Virus record (IMG/VR): IMGVR_UViG_3300044701_000863
Coordinates: 1 to 36,626 of that record
Length of the DNA: 36,626 bases
Source: a virus
Strand: one strand, 5' to 3'
The notes below the pieces were generated by a model. That model was not told the origin of the DNA. It searched no databases and saw only the letters and a program-made list of their open reading frames with translations. The translations under genes were made by a program, and so were the position numbers. Positions within the stretch are counted from its first letter, which is position 1, and each line of letters opens with the position of its first letter. Shown here piece by piece: positions 27,546-33,833 of this stretch.

Positions 27546-28831
27546 TTCAATGCCTCCAGTGCCAGCGACGCCAGCTCACGTTTGTCGTGCAGTGCGCTCC
27601 AGATCGTCTCGTCGATCGTGTCCTTGGTCTGCAGCACATAGTTCCAGACGTCGCGCGTCTGGCCACCACGGTGCAGTCGCCCTACCGCCTGCTCGTAAAG
27701 CTCCAGCGACCACGGCAGAGACATCCAGACCATGCGCGACTGGCCTTGCAGGTTCAGCCCGTGCCCGGCCGAGGCCGGGTGGGCCGCCAGCATCTCGATC
27801 TGACCGGCGTTCCACCGCAGGATGCTGTCGTCGTTGTCGAGCGTTTGCAGGCGTGGAAAGCGCGCCTTGAGCGCCGCAAGCTCGGCCTTGTACTGATACC
27901 AGACCAGCATCGGCGCGCGTTGGTTCTCGTCGTGCAGGTCTTCGATCGCGTCCAGCTTGTGCGACGACATCCAGATCGTTTGTCTGTCGGTGTCGTAGAC
28001 AAACCCGCTGGCGAGTTGTTGCAGCTTGCTTGTGACCGCTGCGGCGTTGGCCGCGATCACCTCGGCGTTGGGGTAGATGAGCGCCATCTCGCGCTTCATC
28101 TCGCGGTAGTCGTCCATCGGCATGGTCTGCTCAAGCAGCACCGTGTGAAGCGGCGGCAGTCGGTCGCGGTACTCGCCAGGCTCCAGCACATACGTCCACG
28201 GCTTAATGCGCTGCATGACCGCCTCAAGTGCGCCTGGCAGCGCCACGTAATCGCCGTAGTCACGGTTGACGCAAAAGAAGTATTGCTGCTGGAACGCGCC
28301 TTTGCTGCGCCCCAGCATGGTCTGGTCAACGATCTTGCACTGGCCAAAGACGTCTTCCAAACCGTTGCTGGTGAAGCTACCCGTCAGCCCCCACCGGATC
28401 TGCATCGGGTCGATGACGGCTGAAAGCGCCTTAAACCGCTTGCCGCTGGAGTTCTTCAGCCGCGTCAGCTCATCAAACACCACGGCATCAAAGTTCATGT
28501 CTTGCTCGGCGAGCCATTGCAGGTTGTCGTAGTTGGTGACCACCACCTGCGTGTTGCCGTGAAGCGCCGCCAAGCGCCGCGCAGGTGAGCCGACTGCGAC
28601 CGCAAGCTTGAGCTTGGGCACCCACTTGCGCGCCTCGTCCGGCCAGACCGACTGCGCGACGCGAAGCGGCGCGAGCACCAGAAAGCGCGAGGCGTAGCCA
28701 TCGGTCAGCATCGCGTGCATGGCCGTCAACGTGATCGCGGTCTTGCCTGCGCCGACTGGCGCCAGCACCAGCGCGCGGTCGTTGGCGTAGAGGAAGTCAG
28801 CGGCTTCGTCTTGATACGGTCGAAGGTTCAT
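27542..28831 (-). CDS. SNF2-like DEAD/DEAH-box helicase
   Basis: The 429-residue superfamily 2 ATPase would remodel or unwind DNA during phage replication or recombination. I use ATG 28831, behind GAGG at six bases; GTG 28849 is the alternative. Motifs are LRPYQDEAADFL (Q-like, residues 3-14), Walker A APVGAGKT (24-31), LVLAPLRVAQSVWPDE (Ia), FDELTRLKNSSGKR (motif II, DELT at 120-123), WGLTGSFTSN (III), AAHPASAGHGLNLQ (V) and YEQAVGRLHRGGQ (VI). It overlaps the upstream 54-residue gene by 35 bases and ends GTGA into a coiled-coil gene. DELT in place of DEAH/DEAD is common in this phage group. Confidence 0.94.
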   Translation of the reverse strand: MNLRPYQDEAADFLYANDRALVLAPVGAGKTAITLTAMHAMLTDGYASRFLVLAPLRVAQSVWPDEARKWVPKLKLAVAVGSPARRLAALHGNTQVVVTNYDNLQWLAEQDMNFDAVVFDELTRLKNSSGKRFKALSAVIDPMQIRWGLTGSFTSNGLEDVFGQCKIVDQTMLGRSKGAFQQQYFFCVNRDYGDYVALPGALEAVMQRIKPWTYVLEPGEYRDRLPPLHTVLLEQTMPMDDYREMKREMALIYPNAEVIAANAAAVTSKLQQLASGFVYDTDRQTIWMSSHKLDAIEDLHDENQRAPMLVWYQYKAELAALKARFPRLQTLDNDDSILRWNAGQIEMLAAHPASAGHGLNLQGQSRMVWMSLPWSLELYEQAVGRLHRGGQTRDVWNYVLQTKDTIDETIWSALHDKRELASLALEALK

Positions 28832-28961
28832 TCTCAGCCTCAAGTTCACGCAGGTCCATCGCTACGTCCGCCACGCCGTGCCAGTCACACCGCGCGATCA
28901 TGACGTGCAGGTACTCTCTCAAAATGCGGTGCTGCGTTTCGTAATCGCTGTAGTCAGTCAT
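28797..28961 (-). CDS. Small acidic early protein, 54 aa
   Basis: ATG 28961 follows GGGGGAAG and overlaps the previous stop (ATGA). The 54-residue product, MTDYSDYETQHRILREYLHV then MIARCDWHGVADVAMDLREL and EAENEPSTV, is helical and acidic. A CDWHGVADxAMDLRELE end is frequent in small phage early proteins I have seen, which supports a real gene. It overlaps the helicase start by 35 bases, so the two are probably coupled. Function unknown. Confidence 0.78.
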   Translation of the reverse strand: MTDYSDYETQHRILREYLHVMIARCDWHGVADVAMDLRELEAENEPSTVSRRSR

Positions 28962-29356
28962 GCTTCCCCCTTTATGCCGTGTGCGGCTTCGATAGCTCGG
29001 GCAAAAGCAAAGGCAAGCCTCTCATCTGTCGCCCGTAGCGTCTGGTTTGTTGCTGTGATGTATGCCGTGTAGATTTCGCCGTTTGTCAGCGGCTTGCGCT
29101 GTGGTGGGGTGGTGTAAAGCGGTGCAATCTTTTGCCATCGAGGGTTGTTTTTTTCAAAACCCCAGTCAACTTGTTGCGTGTCTACGCACTCTGTCAGCCC
29201 CGTTTCTTCGTGCTGGAATAGCCACGCCACCGGCTCCTGCGCCTGCTCGATTGCAGCGCGGAGAGCGGCAATGACATTTGCATCAGGCTTAGGATTTTCT
29301 AAATAATTCCACGCTTCCAACGCCTCCAGCGCCTGCTTCATTGCGTCAATGCTCAT
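28958..29356 (-). CDS. Ea22-like/PLYTxPP-motif early protein, 132 aa
   Basis: ATG 29356 has GGAGAA upstream; the in-frame extension to 29395 overlaps the previous gene. Residues 1-45 are helical (SIDAMKQALEALEAWNYLEN then DANVIAALRAAIEQA). A middle module begins EPVAWLFQHEETGLTE and ends IAPLYTTPP (about 82-90); this EPVAW...PLYTxPP module appears in many phage early proteins of unknown function. The C-terminus (about 100-130) is helical, with RLAFAFARAIEAAHGI. Its TGA overlaps the next ATG. Confidence 0.8.
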   Translation of the reverse strand: MSIDAMKQALEALEAWNYLENPKPDANVIAALRAAIEQAQEPVAWLFQHEETGLTECVDTQQVDWGFEKNNPRWQKIAPLYTTPPQRKPLTNGEIYTAYITATNQTLRATDERLAFAFARAIEAAHGIKGEA

Positions 29357-29369
29357 GTGTTCTTCTCCT

Positions 29370-29597
29370 TCAGCTTGTATACCCATCCTTAACAACTTTG
29401 TGCAGTGTTTCAGTCAGCGCACCGATCAGTTGCAACCTGTCTTGTGTCGGGCTGCTCTTGATCTTGAACTGACCACGATCTTTCCAGAACAACACAACGA
29501 TCGCTGTGTCTGGGTTTTCGTCGATAGCTTCATAGAGTATTTCCGCTGCGGCCTCTTTGTACTTGTCTGTAATTGCTACCGGTTGTAGTTTGGTCAT
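29370..29597 (-). CDS. Hypothetical early protein, 75 aa
   Basis: ATG 29597 overlaps the VRR-NUC stop region (ATGA) and follows GGGGG. The 75-residue product reads MTKLQPVAITDKYKEAAAEI then LYEAIDENPDTAIVVLFWKD, RGQFKIKSSPTQDRLQLIGA and LTETLHKVVKDGYTS, a small alpha-beta layout with a central hydrophobic strand IVVLFW and a final helix. No motif is known to me. Position just behind a nuclease gene in the early operon suggests a DNA-metabolism or host-takeover role, only by context. Confidence 0.7.
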   Translation of the reverse strand: MTKLQPVAITDKYKEAAAEILYEAIDENPDTAIVVLFWKDRGQFKIKSSPTQDRLQLIGALTETLHKVVKDGYTS

Positions 29598-29869
29598 CTC
29601 ACCCCCTTGATAAACGTATCGACGTCGTCCATGTCCCACAGCGTCATGTGGTTCTGACCGAGCGCCAGCATGTCGCGTTTAAACAGCTCCTGCAGCGTGG
29701 ACAGGCGGCCGCCTATGCGCTTGACCTCAACGAACCACACCACGCCGCCTGGCAGCACGACCAGCCGGTCGGCCACGCCCCGGTGGGCGGGGCTGACAAA
29801 CTTGTACGCAATGCCACCGATGTCCTTGACCCGGCGCACCAAGTACCTCTCAATATCGCGTTCTAAAAT
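29594..29869 (-). CDS. VRR-NUC nuclease, apparent ATT start
   Basis: First gene of the leftward early operon. A VRR-NUC domain (PD-(D/E)XK nuclease) is clear: VRRVKDIGGIAYKFVSPAHR then GVADRLVVLPGGVVWFVEVK, with Asp in GVADR, Glu-x-Lys in VEVK and Gln in LSTLQELF. Family members usually begin several residues earlier. Reading back adds LERDIERYLV, up to ATT at 29869, which lies 7 bases after GAGGAG. The ATG at 29876 is in another frame and too close to GAGGAG. So either ATT initiates (91 residues), or the AAAAA run (29869-29873) holds one extra base; with four A's an ATG would open in frame. TTG 29842 would truncate a conserved helix. Confidence 0.85.
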   Translation of the reverse strand: MLERDIERYLVRRVKDIGGIAYKFVSPAHRGVADRLVVLPGGVVWFVEVKRIGGRLSTLQELFKRDMLALGQNHMTLWDMDDVDTFIKGVR

Positions 29870-29893
29870 TTTTCATCTCCTCAACTGCTTCAA

Positions 29894-29922
29894 AGTTTAA
29901 GCTGTTGCAAACTTGAAAGCAA
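29894..29922 (-). promoter_or_regulatory. Leftward early promoter candidate
   Basis: On the minus strand TTGCTT (29922-29917) and TAAACT (29899-29894, 4/6) are 17 bp apart, placing a start about 5 bases before the GAGGAG ribosome site of the VRR-NUC gene. The -35 match is weak (3/6). It would drive the operon ending at 26311. Confidence 0.4.
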
Positions 29923-29933
29923 GTGTGTACCAT
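29905..29933 (+). promoter_or_regulatory. Rightward replication-operon promoter candidate
   Basis: TTGCAA (29905-29910) and TACCAT (29928-29933), each 4/6 to sigma70 boxes, are separated by exactly 17 bp. The DUF2800 ATG follows 33 bp later with AGGAG. The box interleaves with the leftward promoter, so RNA polymerase could not easily occupy both. Confidence 0.5.
29912..29923. promoter_or_regulatory. Inverted repeat between divergent promoters
   Basis: CTTG-AAAG-CAAG lies in the spacer of the rightward promoter and overlaps the -35 of the leftward promoter. A protein bound here could switch between the two. The arms are short (4 bp), so the support is modest. Confidence 0.4.
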
Positions 29934-29965
29934 CTGGTTTTGCAAGTCAACTACAGGAGAATCAA

Positions 29966-31036
29966 ATGCACTCAAAGATCGTAGGCGGCTCGACCGCAGA
30001 ACGTGTGATCAACTGCCCCGGCAGCGTGGCGCTGGCCGCGCAGATGCCCCCGCAGGTCGAGAACGAGGCCATGCGCGAGGGCACGCGCCGGCATGAGCTG
30101 GTCGCAGAGATCCTGAACGAGAAGATCGACTCGCGTTCTATCGACGACGAGAAGGTGCTCGAGGCGCTGGACCTATTCGACAACGAGTTCGACCCCAAGG
30201 GCTACGCGTTGTTTGACGTCGAAGAGCGCGTTGAGTTCCCGTGGAACAAGACGATCTTTGGCACCGCCGACGTCATTGGCGTGTTGTCAGACACCAAGGC
30301 ATTTGTAATGGACTTCAAATTCGGTGACGGCTATCAAGTCGAGGCCGAAGAGAACCAGCAACTGATGTTTTACGCCGCAGCGGCGCTCGAGAGCGGCCAC
30401 TGGTCCATGAAGGGCCGCACTGATGTCGAACTGATCATCATCCAGCCGCCTTTCATCCGGCGCTCGATGATCGACATCCGGCGCTTGCACGACTTCTCTG
30501 CCGATCTCAAGCGCGCGGTCAAGCAGGCGCAAGCGCCTGACGCGCCGATCGTCGAAGGCAGCCACTGCCGCTTCTGCCCGGCGAAGGCCATCTGCCCGCA
30601 GAAGACCGGCGCTGCCGAGCGCGCGGTGCTGGTGGCGATCGACAAGATCGGGCCGGAGCAGATCGGGCACTGGATGGACGTCGCGCAGAACCTCGAGGAC
30701 TGGGCCTCAGACGTGCGCAAACTGACCCAGAAAGCGCTCGAGGTGGGCAAGCCTGTGCCGGGCTGGAAGTTAGTCAACAAGCGCGCCCAGCGCTCGTGGG
30801 TGGATGAGAAGGCCGCGCACGCAGCGCTTACCGCGCTTGCGCCTGCCGTGACGTTCACTGAGTTGATGTCGCCTGCGCAGGCCGAGAAGGCGCTGAAAGC
30901 GAAAAAGATGAAGCTACCCGACGGGCTGACCGTCGCGGTATCATCGGGGTTGACCATTGCGGAGGAGGCAGACAGCCGACCCGCAGCGGTCACAATCGGG
31001 ACGACGCTCGTGTCGGCCCTTTCTAAACTAGCCTAA
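29966..31036 (+). CDS. DUF2800 PD-(D/E)XK (RecB/Cas4-like) nuclease
   Basis: The 356-residue protein starts at ATG 29966 with AGGAG. It shows GGSTAERVINCPGSVALAA at the N-terminus, a nuclease core with Asp in FGTADVIGV (about 97-105) and Asp-x-Lys in VMDFKFGDGY (about 113-122), a QLMFYAAAALE helix, and cysteines CRFCPAKAICP (about 201-211) that with an N-terminal Cys (C17) could bind an Fe-S cluster, as in Cas4/AddB. DUF2800 proteins are phage nucleases beside polymerase genes and probably process DNA ends in recombination or replication. Confidence 0.9.
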   Translation: MHSKIVGGSTAERVINCPGSVALAAQMPPQVENEAMREGTRRHELVAEILNEKIDSRSIDDEKVLEALDLFDNEFDPKGYALFDVEERVEFPWNKTIFGTADVIGVLSDTKAFVMDFKFGDGYQVEAEENQQLMFYAAAALESGHWSMKGRTDVELIIIQPPFIRRSMIDIRRLHDFSADLKRAVKQAQAPDAPIVEGSHCRFCPAKAICPQKTGAAERAVLVAIDKIGPEQIGHWMDVAQNLEDWASDVRKLTQKALEVGKPVPGWKLVNKRAQRSWVDEKAAHAALTALAPAVTFTELMSPAQAEKALKAKKMKLPDGLTVAVSSGLTIAEEADSRPAAVTIGTTLVSALSKLA

Positions 31037-31044
31037 AGGTGAAA

Positions 31045-31698
31045 ATGATGTCCAATCTCGTAAAGTTTGCTCAAGCAGGTCTTCCCGCAGTTCAAACGCT
31101 CGCCAGCAGCCTCCGGACGCTGGAAACCGTCGCGCCTACCCAGTCGGCCATCCTGAAAATGGACAAGACCGGGCATTGGGTGTTCGGCGCGGACCAGACC
31201 GAGGCCGAAGACGACAGCCGCTGGGCGGTCAACCCCTTCTCGTTTGTCCACGGCTTTATTGCGTGGGGAGATGGTGAGGTGTTGGGCGAAAAGATGGCGT
31301 CCGTCACTCAGCCGCTGCCTGAACTCGACACCGCGCCTCCTGGCGCGAAGAAGGGCTGGGAGCAGCAGGTCGGAATGATGCTCAAGTGTCTGAACGGCGA
31401 GGATGCGGGTCTGGAGTGCCGCTACACTACCACCAGCGTCGGCGGTAAGCGCGCGGTGCAGGAGTTGGCTGTGGCGATTGCCACGCAGGTAGAGAAAGAC
31501 CCGTCGAAGCCCGTGCCGATCGTCTCGCTGGGTAAGGACCATTACCAGCACAAGTCGTACGGCCGCATCTACACGCCCGTTTTCAAGGTCGTCGAGTGGG
31601 TGTCGATGGACGGTGAAGCTGACAAGGATGTCCAAGAACCGGACGCCCCTGCGGCGGATAGCGCTGAAGGCCCACGCCGTCGCCGGCGCGCGGCCTGA
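31045..31698 (+). CDS. Probable ssDNA-binding protein
   Basis: The 217-residue protein (ATG 31045 behind AAAGG; ATG 31048 and GTG 31039 are alternatives) lies between the DUF2800 and polymerase genes, where such phages encode a single-strand DNA-binding protein. The body looks beta-rich (SAILKMDKTGHWVFGADQ, FVHGFIAWGDGEVLGEKMA, YTPVFKVVEWVSMDGEAD). The tail is acidic (DKDVQEPDAPAADSAEG), as in SSBs, but ends unusually in PRRRRRAA. Function is inferred from position and composition; I do not recognise an exact family signature. Confidence 0.62.
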   Translation: MMSNLVKFAQAGLPAVQTLASSLRTLETVAPTQSAILKMDKTGHWVFGADQTEAEDDSRWAVNPFSFVHGFIAWGDGEVLGEKMASVTQPLPELDTAPPGAKKGWEQQVGMMLKCLNGEDAGLECRYTTTSVGGKRAVQELAVAIATQVEKDPSKPVPIVSLGKDHYQHKSYGRIYTPVFKVVEWVSMDGEADKDVQEPDAPAADSAEGPRRRRRAA

Positions 31699-31826
31699 TG
31701 GTGACGCCCAGCCGGCGGTGGCGTAAAACACCGGCAGCTTGCCACGCCCACGTGCAGTGTCTCCTCGGACGGGGGCAAGCTGACAGCCGGGAAAGACCGG
31801 CAATCCAATCCACTACAGTAGAGTAA
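31698..31826 (+). CDS. Small Cys/His-containing protein, 42 aa
   Basis: The ATG overlaps the previous TGA (TGATG), and the TAA lies three bases before the polymerase ATG, so this frame fills the gap exactly. The 42-residue product, MVTPSRRWRKTPAACHAHVQ then CLLGRGQADSRERPAIQSTT, is basic and contains C-H-A-H-V-Q-C (15-21), perhaps a small metal site. The same bases can fold into hairpins (31738-31778 arms AGCTTGCC/GGCAAGCT; 31785-31800 GCCGG-GAAAGA-CCGGC), so a structured leader is the alternative or additional role. Confidence 0.5.
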   Translation: MVTPSRRWRKTPAACHAHVQCLLGRGQADSRERPAIQSTTVE

Positions 31827-31829
31827 ACG

Positions 31830-33788
31830 ATGATTCTCTGGCTTGACTTCGAGACGCGCTCCGAATGCGACCTGATCGCACGGGGCGCTTACAACTACGC
31901 GATGGACCTGAGCACCACGGTGCTCTGCATGGCGTATGCCTTCGATGATGAGGACGTGCAGGTCTGGACGCCTGATCAAGAATTTCCGTTTGAGGTCGGC
32001 GCGGCGATTCTGCAAGGCGCGCAGATACGTGCGCACAACGCGGCGTTCGAGCGTCTCATCTGGACCTATGTGCTGGGGCCGGACTACCGTGCGCCCGTGC
32101 CGGCGCTTGAGCAGTTCTACTGCACTGCAGCGCAGGCTCGCTCCAACTGTGCGCCTGGCTCGCTCGAGGACGTCGGGCGTTTTGCGGGCGCCAGTATGAA
32201 AAAGGACCATAAAGGCGCGCAATTGGTCAGAAAATGCTGCATTCCACCGTTCAAGCACACGGCGCAGGACATGCAGGACTTGTTCGACTACTGCGCTCAA
32301 GACGTGCGCGCCATGCGAGCGGTGAGCAAGGCCATGCGCGACCTGTCGCCCGACGAGCTACGCGACTATCACGTGAACGAGCGCATCAACGACCGAGGCG
32401 TGCTGGTCGATGTTGACCTGTGTCACGCGGCGATGCGATACAGCGAGGCCGAGCGCGTGGAGATTGAGGCGCGCGTCGTGGAGTTGACCGAAGGCATGGT
32501 GACGAGCGTGCGCTCACCTAAGATGCGTGCGTGGGTGCTAGACCGGCTGGGGCCGGAGGCCCGCAAGCTCGCGCGGTCTAAAGAGCGCGATTCCATTGAC
32601 AAAACCGTGCGCGCCAATCTGTTGGCGCTCGCAGAGGAAAACCCAGATGAAGTACCGAGCGTCGTCTCCGAAGTTATCCAATGCGCCGACGACCTATGGG
32701 CGTCATCGACTGCGAAGTTTGGCCGCCTCGCGGCGTTGGCTGATGACGAGGATTCGCGCGTTAGAGGCGCATTTGTATTTGCTGGAGGCGCAGCGACAGG
32801 TCGAGCTAGCTCATATGGCGCACAGGTTCACAACTTCCCCCGGAAGGCCGCCAAAAAGCCCGTTGAACTTCGACACGCCCTCGTTCGAGGCCACAGCGTC
32901 GTTCCAGCCTACGGATCGCGAGTCACCGACGTCCTGAAGTCAATGCTCCGGCCCGCGATGATGCCCGCGCCCGGCAAGTCGTTTGTCGTGGCCGACTGGT
33001 CGGCTATCGAGGGCCGGGTCAACCCGTGGCTGGCTGCGTCTGCGGCGGGTGAGAAGAAGCTCGACATCTTCCGCGAGCGCCTTGACCCGTACAAGGTCAA
33101 CGCCGCTGCGACGTATGGTGTCCAGTATCTGGACGTCACCGATGAGCAGCGCCAGGTCGGTAAGGTGCAAGAATTAGCGCTCGGATTCGGCGGGGCGACC
33201 GGCGCGTTTGCCGCGATGGGCCGGGCGTACGGCGTGCGGTTCGATGAGCCGCAAGCGCGTCGGATCGTGGACGCCTGGCGTCGCGCGAACCCGTGGGCCG
33301 TGGCGTTCTGGCAGGAATTGGAAAACGCCTACATGAGCGCGATGCGTCACCGTGGGCATGAGTTCAGCGCGGGCCGGGTGACGTATGTTTATGACGGACA
33401 GCACCTCTGGTACATGCTGCCGAGCGGGCGCGTGCTGTGCTACCCGTACGCCAAATTCGAGGGCGAACACTTGACTTACTGCAAGGCCGCATGGAAACCG
33501 GCGGCTGATGCGACCGAGTGGCCGCGCGCGCGCCTCTGGTCTGGGCTTGCGTGCGAGAACGTGACGCAGGCAAGCGCCCATGACATCCTCAGGGTTAATC
33601 TGCGCCAATTGGACGCAGACGGACGCAGTCGGACTGTATTGCACGTTCATGACGAGATCGTCGTTGAGACAGCCGACCCGGACCGTGCCAAGCTAGAGCT
33701 TGCGCGTATCATGACAACCCCACCGGCGTGGGCCACAGGATTGCCGCTGGCCGTCGAGGCCAAGGTGATGGAGCGTTACGGGAAATAA
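31830..33788 (+). CDS. DNA polymerase I (family A), Leu762-type
   Basis: The 652-residue replicative polymerase has an N-terminal 3'-5' exonuclease: LDFETRSE (D6, E8), AHNAAFERLIW (about 68-78) and YCAQDVRAM (Y154, D158). Polymerase motifs are A, VVADWSAIEGRVNPWLA (D389); B, RQVGKVQELALGFGG (R441, K445); and C, VLHVHDEIVVE (H607, D608, E609). Aligning motif B to E. coli Pol I R754/K758 puts Leu449 at the Phe762 position. Motif A reads SAIEGR rather than SQIELR, a phage subgroup. No 5'-3' exonuclease domain is present. Only a weak ribosome site (GAG) precedes ATG 31830. Confidence 0.96.
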   Translation: MILWLDFETRSECDLIARGAYNYAMDLSTTVLCMAYAFDDEDVQVWTPDQEFPFEVGAAILQGAQIRAHNAAFERLIWTYVLGPDYRAPVPALEQFYCTAAQARSNCAPGSLEDVGRFAGASMKKDHKGAQLVRKCCIPPFKHTAQDMQDLFDYCAQDVRAMRAVSKAMRDLSPDELRDYHVNERINDRGVLVDVDLCHAAMRYSEAERVEIEARVVELTEGMVTSVRSPKMRAWVLDRLGPEARKLARSKERDSIDKTVRANLLALAEENPDEVPSVVSEVIQCADDLWASSTAKFGRLAALADDEDSRVRGAFVFAGGAATGRASSYGAQVHNFPRKAAKKPVELRHALVRGHSVVPAYGSRVTDVLKSMLRPAMMPAPGKSFVVADWSAIEGRVNPWLAASAAGEKKLDIFRERLDPYKVNAAATYGVQYLDVTDEQRQVGKVQELALGFGGATGAFAAMGRAYGVRFDEPQARRIVDAWRRANPWAVAFWQELENAYMSAMRHRGHEFSAGRVTYVYDGQHLWYMLPSGRVLCYPYAKFEGEHLTYCKAAWKPAADATEWPRARLWSGLACENVTQASAHDILRVNLRQLDADGRSRTVLHVHDEIVVETADPDRAKLELARIMTTPPAWATGLPLAVEAKVMERYGK

Positions 33789-33791
33789 AAA

Positions 33792-33812
33792 CGCCCGCGG
33801 GCAAGGCGGGCG
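33792..33812. other. GC-rich hairpin behind the polymerase gene
   Basis: CGCCCGC-N7-GCGGGCG lies four bases after the polymerase TAA. AAAAA comes before it and no T run follows, so as an intrinsic terminator it works only leftward, against antisense transcription. In the sense RNA it may act as a 3' stabiliser between polymerase and primase coding parts. Confidence 0.6.
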
Positions 33813-33833
33813 CTAACTACCAGGAGAAATGCG

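Noticed and set aside
27587-28423. 278-codon plus-strand ORF opposite the helicase
   Set aside because: Antisense shadow with Arg/His/Leu/Val-rich composition; the minus-strand helicase motifs are unambiguous.
31699-31829. Possible cobalamin-type riboswitch before the polymerase gene
   Set aside because: The GCCGG-GAAAGA-CCGGC hairpin faintly recalls a B12-box element, but the region is too short and lacks the other conserved cores; a coupled reading frame explains it better.
33792-33812. Rightward terminator after the polymerase
   Set aside because: The hairpin has no T run on its 3' side in the plus direction, so it would not act as an intrinsic terminator for the replication operon.
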